From: Rhodopirellula islandica
Lineage (GTDB): Bacteria; Planctomycetota; Planctomycetia; Pirellulales; Pirellulaceae
DNA: 64,000 nt
Direction: 5' to 3'
Assembly (NCBI RefSeq): GCF_001027925.1
Contig: NZ_LECT01000044.1
Span: 62,001-126,000 of the forward strand
Part shown: positions 33,955 through 42,500 of the stretch, piece after piece
How positions within the stretch are numbered: the first letter of the stretch is position 1
How the letters are laid out: every line of letters begins with the position of its first letter
The notes under the pieces: generated by a model
Database searches by the model: none
Seen by the model: the letters and a program-made list of their open reading frames with translations, nothing else
Told to the model about the DNA's origin: nothing
Translations under genes and position numbers: made by a program

Positions 33955-33976
33955 GTCCTGAGTCGTGAGTCGTGAG
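33955..33976. repeat. GAGTCNN heptamers at the 5' side of the second four-helix-bundle gene
   Basis: GAGTCGT GAGTCGT GAGTAAT in register (minus strand ACTCACG units), ending just upstream of the gene's start. Confidence 0.8.
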
Positions 33977-34049
33977 TAATGCCCAATACCATAGCAATGT
34001 ATTGCAACTCCAAAACACGAAGGCACATCCAATTTATCATTCCGCACCC

Positions 34050-34145
34050 CCTTGAGGCTCAAGCCTCACCCTTCAAGACTCAAGACCGGAGACTACCACC
34101 ATGCCATTCTTCCGCAAGACTCGAGACTCACGACTCAAGACTACC
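34050..34145. repeat. Heptamer-periodic DNA running into the ARPP-1-like gene
   Basis: CTCAAGC CTCACCC TTCAAGA CTCAAGA CCGGAGA, then AGACTCG AGACTCA CGACTCA AGACTAC. The second block encodes residues 5-16 of the next protein. Confidence 0.75.
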
Positions 34146-35168
34146 ATCCGCGAGGTCCTGCGCGGATGCGAGGCCGGCCGCCTGCAGAGCGTTGGCTACA
34201 TGCAAGTCATCCCGCTTGTCAGCGATTTGAACGACGATCGATTCGTATCGCCGGTGCAGTGCGATGCGGATGTCTACACGACCAGCTACGGGACGCTCGG
34301 CTTCCGCAACTCGAGCGATTCGGTGATGATCGTTCCGTGCCATGCCGGCTATGTCGTTAAGCAGCACGCACAGGACCACGCGATGGCGCACGCCGGCGTG
34401 GTCGCTGCTGCTGGCGATCGCCGGTACGACACGGCGGCCTGCATCCAGGCATCGCAAGGTGGATTCATCAAGAAGGGTTCGTACCGCATGTTGATTCTGC
34501 CGCACGCGTTGCGCGAGCACGCGTTGCAGAAGCGAGGCGAGAAGAACTACCAGAAGCTGTGGGACGACATCTCGGTGTTCAACCAGCGATTCGGAGTGAA
34601 CGGTCAAGGTCACCTCGAGTACTTCTTGAAGGCATTCAAGAAGGAACTGGATGAGTTCGTCGCCGAGTTCGAGTGCGTTCCGCGGCAAGTCGGTGCGATC
34701 GTCTTGGTCGATAACCGCGTTGTCGGCATCGAGCGGACACCGTCTCACGAATACTGGCTGAGCATTTGGCCAAGCCTGATTCGCGAGTGCTACGGATCGT
34801 TGGCGATCGAAGCGGCAAAGGCAAACGGAGATCGAGCACCAGACCGATCGCCGCGAGTGCAACTGCCGGTCGAGATCGCATCGCTCGACGAGCTGGAATC
34901 GTTGATCGCCGAGATCGCTTCGCAAGAAGACGAACGAGCCCGATCAACGGTCCGCGAGCTACTCGGCGAACCACTTGACTTGCAATACGAAGAAACGGTG
35001 TCTGACCGACGGGTTGGGGCCGACGTGTCGATCGACACCGCAACCTCGGAACACTTCACCGGCCAAGTGATCCGCGACGGCGACAAGATCGTCTACGCAT
35101 CACTTCCAGCCACGAGTGCCTTCGTCAAGAGTCAAGAGTGGACACGAGCCGAGCCCTTCTCGATCTGA
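34101..35168 (+). CDS. ARPP-1-like protein
   Basis: 355 residues. LQSVGYMQVIPLVSD, VMIVPCHAGYVVKQHAQDHAM, YDTAACIQASQGGFI, YRMLILPHALREHA and QVGAIVLVDNRVVGIERT then WPSLIRECYGSLAIEAA follow the layout of the ARG/rhodanese-phosphatase-associated domain ARPP-1 (N-terminal beta sandwich, QNR-like centre, GQVGA-F-I--RVVG--L end). ARPP-1 genes were linked by others to ADP-ribose handling and RNA-repair systems. The first ~16 residues and the end (VKSQEW) are written by heptamer repeats. It reads in the same direction as the Ro60-like gene. The assignment is from memory of the family pattern. Confidence 0.55.
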   Translation: MPFFRKTRDSRLKTTIREVLRGCEAGRLQSVGYMQVIPLVSDLNDDRFVSPVQCDADVYTTSYGTLGFRNSSDSVMIVPCHAGYVVKQHAQDHAMAHAGVVAAAGDRRYDTAACIQASQGGFIKKGSYRMLILPHALREHALQKRGEKNYQKLWDDISVFNQRFGVNGQGHLEYFLKAFKKELDEFVAEFECVPRQVGAIVLVDNRVVGIERTPSHEYWLSIWPSLIRECYGSLAIEAAKANGDRAPDRSPRVQLPVEIASLDELESLIAEIASQEDERARSTVRELLGEPLDLQYEETVSDRRVGADVSIDTATSEHFTGQVIRDGDKIVYASLPATSAFVKSQEWTRAEPFSI

Positions 35169-35352
35169 TAGGGTCGAGAGATCAAAGCCAAGCCAAACGC
35201 CTGCGTCGGAGCAATCCGGTGCAGGCGTTTTCGGGTTCTGGTTGATGTTGCATGATGAATCAGCCGGCTACCCAGGGCTTTGTGGTCTCACATGGATCTT
35301 GGCTGGAACCAACGCTGAACGTGAGCCGGTCCTGCGGCCGTTCGTCATCGTT

Positions 35353-36132
35353 CTAAAAATCCGTGCTAGGGTCGCTCAGTTCGATCGGCTTGATCCAGAT
35401 GTTTCGGTAGAGCACTTCGTGACCCTCACACTGCAATTTAATGCCACCGGGAGTGTCCGTGATTCCAAATCCGTTGTCGTTGCCACCGTCAATTCCTGAA
35501 TTGGCTCCGCCCCAAACTTTGTTGATCTGCTGATTGAGATGAACCTTTTCACCATTGAAGTACATCGTCACCATTGGCTTCTCGGAAAGCTTGCCCTGTT
35601 CAAATCGAGCCGCCCGAAATTGGATGTCGTAAGCATTCCATTTGCCGAGCCCGTTGTAGGCATGATAGGGCGAGGGCGTTTCGTTGATCACAGCACCAAG
35701 TCCATGCTTGGTCTTGTCGCCATCAAGAATCTGAATCTCGTAGCGGTTCTGCAGGTAAACGCCGCTATTGCCACCCGCGTTCGGAATCAAAAACTCGACG
35801 TGCAATCGAAAGTCACGAAATTTCTGTTGGGTCACGATATCGGCGGTTCCGTACTTGCCCCCTGCGGCGGCTGGATCATCAGTCATGATCGTCGATCCAT
35901 CGTCCACCGGATCTTCGACCACCTTCCATTTGATAGGCAGCGAAGAACTGAACCGAGGGCCTTCCCAGTAAGTCCATTTCTCGTCCAGCATTTCTCGCGA
36001 CCCATCAAGGATCAGCTCTGCTCCCGCAATCGGCCGGGCACCGACACCAATCGCATCGTCACTCCTGGAAACCGCCGGCGCAAGAAACCCGACCCAGAAA
36101 ACACACCATGAAGTGAAGCAGAGAAGACGCAT
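35353..36132 (-). CDS. Secreted DUF1080 (3-keto-disaccharide hydrolase-like) protein
   Basis: Start chosen at ATG 36132, giving the signal peptide MRLLCFTSWCVFWVGFLAP. Then the DUF1080 jelly-roll: LILDGSREMLDEKWTYWEG, FRDFRLHVEFLIPNAGGNSG, VYLQNRYEIQILD, WNAYDIQFRAARF and GGIKLQCEGHEVLYRNIWIK. Such proteins are very abundant in Planctomycetes and act on plant- or algal-type glycans in the periplasm. An ordinary chromosomal gene bordering the accessory array. Confidence 0.93.
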   Translation of the reverse strand: MRLLCFTSWCVFWVGFLAPAVSRSDDAIGVGARPIAGAELILDGSREMLDEKWTYWEGPRFSSSLPIKWKVVEDPVDDGSTIMTDDPAAAGGKYGTADIVTQQKFRDFRLHVEFLIPNAGGNSGVYLQNRYEIQILDGDKTKHGLGAVINETPSPYHAYNGLGKWNAYDIQFRAARFEQGKLSEKPMVTMYFNGEKVHLNQQINKVWGGANSGIDGGNDNGFGITDTPGGIKLQCEGHEVLYRNIWIKPIELSDPSTDF

Positions 36133-36470
36133 CAGCAGGCTCTTGAACGAGAAATAACGGGCTAGCGACAATCGATCACTATAGCCCATTTCTCCACCGG
36201 CATCGTTTCGTCCTTGCCCCAGTGACTTCAGACGCGCCCGATCAGCATTGACGTTCATCCAATGAATCCGCCTAAGCCGCGTCGTCCGGTGTTTCGTACC
36301 CAGTGTTGTTTCGTACCCAAGTGTTCTCGACAATCGTATTGCTTGGCACGAATCGTGGGTCGTCAGAAGCGGTGCTAGCTACGATGAAGGATTAACTGGC
36401 GGACGCTAACTTCACTGGTCGTATCGTCATCGTCTAATTTCAAACAAGCCAACGATCACGAGATTGAATC

Positions 36471-37001
36471 ATGAAGATCAAAACGCAGGTCGGTGATGTG
36501 CTGCAGACTCCCGCCGACGTTCTGATCTCCACGGCGAACCCATGGCTAAATCTGTCGGGCGGTGTCAACGGAGCGATCTTGTCCGCGGTTGGACCAGTCA
36601 TTCAAGGCGAATTGCATTTGCACCTGAAAAACCTCGGCGTGTCTGCTGTCCCCGCCGGAACGGTGGTTCAGAGCCAGTCCGGCGGACTGCCGTTTCGTTG
36701 CATCCTACACGCGGTTGCGATTGATCCGTTCTATGATTCATCGGTTGACCTTGTGCGAGGAACACTTACCAAAGCACTGGACATGGCGGTTGATCTGGGA
36801 GCCATGGCGGTTTCCGCACCAACGCTCGCGACTGGCTATGGCCCGATGTCGATTGCTGAGTTTGGCAAGGCATTGTCTCCGCTCGCGAATGAACGACGCT
36901 TTGACTCGTTGGCATTGACGGTCGTCGTTCGTTCGAAGGGTGACCGATCGGAACTCGACCAGGCGTTAATTTTTTTCAGCGATTCACGGATGGTCGAGTG
37001 A
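36471..37001 (+). CDS. Macro domain protein (ADP-ribose binding/hydrolysis)
   Basis: 176 residues. MKIKTQVGDVLQTPADVLIS, TANPWLNLSGGVNGAI, GTVVQSQSGGLPFRCILHA and APTLATGYGPMSIAEF are the macro-domain phosphate-binding loops. Such domains bind or remove ADP-ribose. Downstream come a phosphatase remnant and an ADP-ribosylglycohydrolase, all overlapping, so this is one ADP-ribose operon. Confidence 0.88.
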   Translation: MKIKTQVGDVLQTPADVLISTANPWLNLSGGVNGAILSAVGPVIQGELHLHLKNLGVSAVPAGTVVQSQSGGLPFRCILHAVAIDPFYDSSVDLVRGTLTKALDMAVDLGAMAVSAPTLATGYGPMSIAEFGKALSPLANERRFDSLALTVVVRSKGDRSELDQALIFFSDSRMVE

Positions 37002-37458
37002 AGTACGGTTTTCTCTTCCTTCTGCTGGCCATTGGAATCGCCGGCACCGCGTTGCGGGCCGGGCCGTGGGCATGGGTGCTGCTCTATCCCGCGTTCTCAT
37101 TCGGAGTTGTCGCCGCGGCGTATCTCTTTTCAGCACCAAGTGTCTTCAGGAAACGGTTTGATGGACGGAGGTCACCGCTTGGAACATCAAGAACTACCTG
37201 TGCGTGCCAATGTTGGATGGTACGGGTGCGACCGCCAAAGAACTCCGCGAGCTAGCCAACGAAATTCAGCAAATGCCCAAACCGGTGCTGATTCATTGCG
37301 CCCAAGGCCACGGAAGAACAGGCTTGGTAGCGTCAGCGGTGCTTCTCGTGTCAGGAGCAGCGCAAACAGCGTCCGACGCGATCGCAATGGTCCAAGCCGT
37401 GAGGCCAGGAATCGAATTGAACGCCACTCAAAGATCCATCTTGGAGCAAGTCCAATGA
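36998..37458 (+). pseudogene. Membrane-anchored dual-specificity phosphatase, internally deleted and frameshifted
   Basis: The 5' part (GTG 36998, overlapping the macro gene stop by 4 bases) encodes two membrane helices (FLFLLLAIGIAG, WAWVLLYPAFSFGVVAAAYL) and stops matching after KRFDG. From about 37160 another frame encodes the phosphatase catalytic part, VPMLDGTGATAKELRELA then VLIHCAQGHGRTGLV, which has the HCxxGxxRTG P-loop. In intact relatives these parts are joined by about 100 residues missing here. The gene is probably inactive, although the catalytic part could be translated from ATG 37204. Confidence 0.7.
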
Positions 37459-38537
37459 CCCGCAACGCCATCACCGGATGCATTCTGGGAATTGCTATTG
37501 GCGACGCACTCGGCTTGCCATACGAAGGCGTTTCCACGCAGCGTGCTCCAAAGTTGCTTGGGCCGCCCGACCGGTACCGGTTCTTTTTCCGGCGTGGCAT
37601 GATCTCGGACGATACCGAACACACCTGCATGGTGGCTCAATCGCTGATCGAAGCTAACGGCGATGTGGATCGATTCGCACGTCTCTTCGCGAGTCGACTG
37701 CGATGGTGGATTCTGGCTTTGCCGGCGGGCGTCGGGAAAGCAACGGCGCGTGCGGGCATCAAGCTTTGGTTGGGTGCAACGCCCGCTACCTCCGGCGTCT
37801 TCTCGGCAGGCAATGGACCGGCGATGCGAGCCGCGATCTTCGGCGCGGCGATCGACGACGTGCCGCAGATGCTCGAATTCGTGCGTGTTTCCTCGCGTGT
37901 CACACACAGTGATCCCAAAGCGGAGTTCGGTGCGATCGCGGTGGCGTTTGCCGCTCGACACTCTCGCGTTCACAAACAGGTCGATGCGAACCTGTGGCTG
38001 TCCGATGTTGTCAACGCAGTGGGTGACGACGCTTCGGAGTTGACCAATCTCTTGCATCGATCCGTCGATAGCGTTTCGGCTGGCGAATCAACCAAGTCGT
38101 TTGCAGATTCGCTTGGGCTATCCAAAGGCATCACCGGCTACACGTACCACACCGTCCCGGTCGTCATTCACGCTTGGTTGTCGCACTCGGAAGACTTCCT
38201 ACAAGCGGTCACCGCCATCATCGAATGCGGCGGCGATGCCGATACGACCGCGGCAATCATGGGCGGGATCGTGGGTGCCGGTGTCGGGGAAGCCGGCATC
38301 CCGTCCAATTGGATCAACCGCATTTGGGAATACCCACGAAGCATCGCCTGGATGCGATCACTTGGTGAAAGCCTAGCCGTAGTGGATCTTGTCAAAGATC
38401 CCAGTGTGGAAGGATCTATAACAAGATCCACTACAAGAGCTCCACGTATCAATCCGATCGCGGTGTTGTTTCGCAATCTGCTCTTCTTACTCATCGTCCT
38501 CTTCCACGGTTTCCGCCGACTCGCACCGCCTTACTGA
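37455..38537 (+). CDS. ADP-ribosylglycohydrolase family protein
   Basis: The ATG overlaps the preceding stop by 4 bases. 360 residues: GCILGIAIGDALGLPYEG, MISDDTEHTCMVAQSLIEA, AMRAAIFGAA, RVTHSDPKAEFGAIAVA and the second metal site GGDADTTAAIMGGIVGAGVG are diagnostic of DraG/ARH3-type hydrolases. They remove ADP-ribose from proteins or nucleic acids. Near the C-terminus an in-frame inverted repeat (38379-38434) writes foreign residues. Confidence 0.93.
   Translation: MTRNAITGCILGIAIGDALGLPYEGVSTQRAPKLLGPPDRYRFFFRRGMISDDTEHTCMVAQSLIEANGDVDRFARLFASRLRWWILALPAGVGKATARAGIKLWLGATPATSGVFSAGNGPAMRAAIFGAAIDDVPQMLEFVRVSSRVTHSDPKAEFGAIAVAFAARHSRVHKQVDANLWLSDVVNAVGDDASELTNLLHRSVDSVSAGESTKSFADSLGLSKGITGYTYHTVPVVIHAWLSHSEDFLQAVTAIIECGGDADTTAAIMGGIVGAGVGEAGIPSNWINRIWEYPRSIAWMRSLGESLAVVDLVKDPSVEGSITRSTTRAPRINPIAVLFRNLLFLLIVLFHGFRRLAPPY
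38379..38434. repeat. In-frame inverted repeat inside the ADP-ribosylglycohydrolase gene
   Basis: Perfect 14-base arms GTAGTGGATCTTGT and ACAAGATCCACTAC with a 28-base spacer that itself contains GGATCT/AGATCC. Confidence 0.9.
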
Positions 38538-38555
38538 AACGAAGAATTTGGGCCC

Positions 38556-39446
38556 ATGAATCCCGACCGCGATTCCATCGAAGCGAACCTTCGCCTGCAT
38601 GTCGATCGACTTGCCGGGTTGATCGGTCCGCGCACGCTCACAAAGCCGAAGACGATCGAAGCGACCCTCGGATACATCGAAGGCCAGTGGTCCGAGATGG
38701 GCTATTCCAATGATCGCGAATGCTACGACGCACTCGGCGACGAAGCCACCAACCTGATCGTCGAGCAACCTGGAAGCAAACGGGCTGACGAAATCATTTT
38801 GCTCGGTGCCCACTATGACACGGTCGCAACCACACCCGGAGCCGACGACAACGCCTCGGCCGTGGCCGTCCTCCTGGAAGTCAGCCGGTTGCTGCGCGAG
38901 CACACCGGCCGGCGGACCGCACGCTACGTCGCGTTCGCTTGCGAGGAGCCGCCGTACTTCAACGTCGATGCGATGGGCAGCCAACACCATGCTCGCGGGT
39001 CACGCCAACGCGGCGACAAGATCGTCGGCATGTTGTGCCTAGAAATGGTGGGCTACTACGCGTTGCACAAAGGCTCGCAGATCGTCCCACCCACGATCCC
39101 CAAGTTCCTGCATCGTTTCTTCCCGCAACGCGGCAATTTCCTGGCCGCCGTCGGCAACATGCCGTCCTGGAAACTCAACTGGCAATTCCGTCGAGGCTTC
39201 AAACGCGGCACCCGCCGGATGCCGTTGTTCTCGATCTGCCTGCCCGAAAAGATCAACGAGATCCGGCTCAGCGACAACAGTTCGTTTTGGGACCAGGGCT
39301 ACCCGGCCTTGATGCTGACCGACACCAGCTTCCTGCGCAATCCTAACTACCACCAATCCACCGACACCCCCGAAACACTCGACTACCCCCGCATGACCGA
39401 AGTTACCCTCGGCGTGGCCTCGGCGATGCGAAGGTTGCTGCATTGA
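38556..39446 (+). CDS. M28-family zinc peptidase
   Basis: 296 residues. ILLGAHYDTVATTPGADDNA, SAVAVLLEVSRLL, VAFACEEPP and LTDTSFLRNPNYHQSTDTPE are the M28 metal and substrate motifs (HxD, DDNASG-like, EE, and His before the STDT-E end). No obvious signal peptide. It probably hydrolyses peptides or modified amino acids. It follows the ADP-ribosylglycohydrolase by 18 bases, so possibly co-transcribed. Confidence 0.92.
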   Translation: MNPDRDSIEANLRLHVDRLAGLIGPRTLTKPKTIEATLGYIEGQWSEMGYSNDRECYDALGDEATNLIVEQPGSKRADEIILLGAHYDTVATTPGADDNASAVAVLLEVSRLLREHTGRRTARYVAFACEEPPYFNVDAMGSQHHARGSRQRGDKIVGMLCLEMVGYYALHKGSQIVPPTIPKFLHRFFPQRGNFLAAVGNMPSWKLNWQFRRGFKRGTRRMPLFSICLPEKINEIRLSDNSSFWDQGYPALMLTDTSFLRNPNYHQSTDTPETLDYPRMTEVTLGVASAMRRLLH

Positions 39447-39517
39447 ACACGCGATCGTCGTGCAAGTGGTCAAACTACCTCCAACTCAACTCGGACTTCA
39501 AATAGTTCACAGTCGCC

Positions 39518-42500
39518 ATGCAACCGCTTGAGAACAAACGCACCAAGATTCAATCGGGGATCGCCCGTGCGCGTTTGCTCCTCAAACGCGATTTGGCTTG
39601 GTTGCCCGGCTACCCGATGAGGATGACAAAGATCGAAGGCGCACCCGAAAATCCTTGTCCCTGGCAATCCAATTCGATGACGTCTGAAAACGATTCCACG
39701 AGCTGGTCGATTGACGGGGAACACCTACGGCGGGCTCAAATGACGGTCACCAAGCTGCGTCATCGGTTTCCTCGTGCGCTTCCGAAAATTGTGGATGATG
39801 CCGATGATTGGCTAAGACGCATCGACTTTCTGTTGGGCTTGCTGAAAGGGTTCGTTCACCACGGCCAGACTTTCGGCAGTGACGATGTTCTTCAAAGCGG
39901 AGTATTGCCGGCGCGTTGGACGAACTTAGCTGGCCGGATGAAATCCACGCATCCACAGCTCGCGAGTCTGCTGGATGCGGTCACGTTCCAAACGCTATCC
40001 GACCAGCGAAATTGCGATCTCGAGTCATTGGTGTGGATTGAGCTGCATGCTGCCGAACTCACGTTGCTCAGCAGTGTCAACCGCGAACAACCACTCCAAC
40101 TTCCGATTCGCATCCTGACCGTACGAGAGAATCTCCCGTCGGAATTGTTGAATGTTCTCGTTCGGTGTTTGACTGATCCATTGATTTGCACCTGCCTGTG
40201 GAAGCGACCTGACGCTCGGCTGCGTCAGTTGTGCGAAACCACACTGAAGGCAGCGAAACAAGTCGAGTTCGTTTTCCCGAAGGATTCGTCCGAAGAATCA
40301 CTCGCCCATTTAGTCACGACCACTTTCCTCGAAGTTTGTGCCGATCGTCCAAAACAACAACGCGACCGTTTTGGCCTGCTCAATCAACTCCTGACGCCTG
40401 AGCTGGTTGACGTCGTCGCCGAGACTCAGGCGAAGGTCGTCGCCAGTGAAGAAGAATTGTCGAAGTTATTGCGGCGGCTTCAGCCTCGGCATGGCCAAGA
40501 TCCGCAGCCAGATTTCAGTTACCGTGACTTAAAACGCAAGGTCGCAGCAACTTCGGAGATCGACCGCGTTCGAATCACGACCATCACTGCGCTGGGAAAT
40601 TGCCTGCAGTTGCAAAAGACGTTCAGTTCGACGGAATCGAGACTTTGGATTGATTTCTTGACTGGATTCCCGACTGACCATGTCGCACTATCGATACGTC
40701 TGATTGCCAAATGGTGCCACAGCTGGAACTACAAGGCAGATCATCGAAGGAACTTCATTCGAGTCATCAAATTGGTTTCGGCATTGATTCAGCGACGTGG
40801 AATCCCACAGTCAATGCTGAAACATTGGTACCACCATGTCGACGAGAAACGTGCGTACAACGAATTCGTCGTGGATACAGCAGACGAATTAGCGGATCAG
40901 CCCAAGCTGGAAATTCGCACGGTGTGTCTGTTGGAAAAGGTTGCCTATGACCTTCAAATGGATATCGGATCCGAATTGATTTCGTCACTTGTGGAATTCG
41001 CACAAGCGACCGACAACGACGACTTGTCATGCTCACTCATCGAGCACTTGACGGGAAAACCCGACACGACCTACACCGCGATTGAATTGCGACTCGCGTA
41101 TCACTTTGGCGATTCGGTTGAGGTTATCTCCGATGTCTTGCTCTCGTTGGACAACCATTCCGATCTGACGGAGTTGGCGACTCAGTTGAAGCCACTTTCC
41201 GACGACCAAGATTTGAAACGGATAATTGCACGGCGTTTGGCTGACAACGATGGGAAGGTTCTATCGAGGATTGCTGCAACGACGTCGATTCTCCGCAACC
41301 TGAAACAGCCAATCCCGAAGTGCGAGCGGTTTGATCAGGCTGCGGGTTGGGTGAATCGGTATCCGAGCGAATTCCATTCGGCTCTCGAGTCACTCGGCCA
41401 AGCAGCCGATGACGCACCCCGAATCGCAGAAAGCGTGTTGGGCAAAGCGTTTCCATCCCCAGAAAAACTGAACCAGCAAATCGAGGCTCTTGAATCGAAA
41501 CTTGCCGAAAACGCGGCGAAGCGGAATGGCACCGCGCAGCGGGACCAACCCGCGGAGCCGGCCGATACTGCGCAGCCCATTAACGAAGACCGCATGCGTG
41601 GTCGTCTGGCGAACCTTCGGCGAAGGAGAATGCAAGTGGCGTCCGTGTCGACGGCGCGGTGTAAAAAGCTGATCGAGAAGTTGAGGAAGCGAACGGAGCT
41701 TGAACTTCTTCAACAGTACGCAGCGACGTCTCGATCGCACGCCGCCGCAGCGATGCAACGACGTTTCAGCCTAAAGACGTTTCCGGATGAATGGCTCAGC
41801 CCGCCGTTTGATCGCGTGCTCCGCGAAATCAATGGCTTGGATAATCCCATGCAAGACTTGGGCATTCGGCTCTTGTTTGAGACTTCGGAACGAACCACTC
41901 GAAATTTTGACGAAGAGCCCCGAAACGTGGTGTTTCGCCAGCGAATGGAAGCCACGGGAGTGCGGATGGAGCCTTGGTTGAGCGATCAAGTCAGACAGTC
42001 CGCAACCACCGCCGATGGTTTCCCCTATCAATTGGCCTTCACTCGCGATGTCATCGACTTCCTTCTGATGGGTTTTCATTTCGACACCTGCTTGTCGCCC
42101 GATTCGTTCAACTTTTTCAGTACCGTTGCCAATGCGGTCGATTTGAACAAACGCGTCGTTTACGCAAAAACGGATACGGGGAAAGTTATCGGCCGCTGCT
42201 TGTTTGCGTTGAATGATTCTGGCGAAGTCCTCACCTACTATCGCTACTCGCACAATCCTCGAGATGGCTTCGCAGAAGCGGTGGATCAATTTGCAGAGCA
42301 ACTTGCTTCGCAGATGCAGACTTCAATCGCGACTGGCGGCAAGGTTTCCAAGTTGGTCGCGAAGGATTGGTACGATGACGGGCCCTGGCAAACGAATTCA
42401 AATTGGCTCGGTGATGACGGGTTGCTCGCAAGGCTGACGAAAGACGGGGGTGACGCAAGTCTGCTGCCTGTGTTGTTGGAGGAGGTAGGCAGAGATTTCT

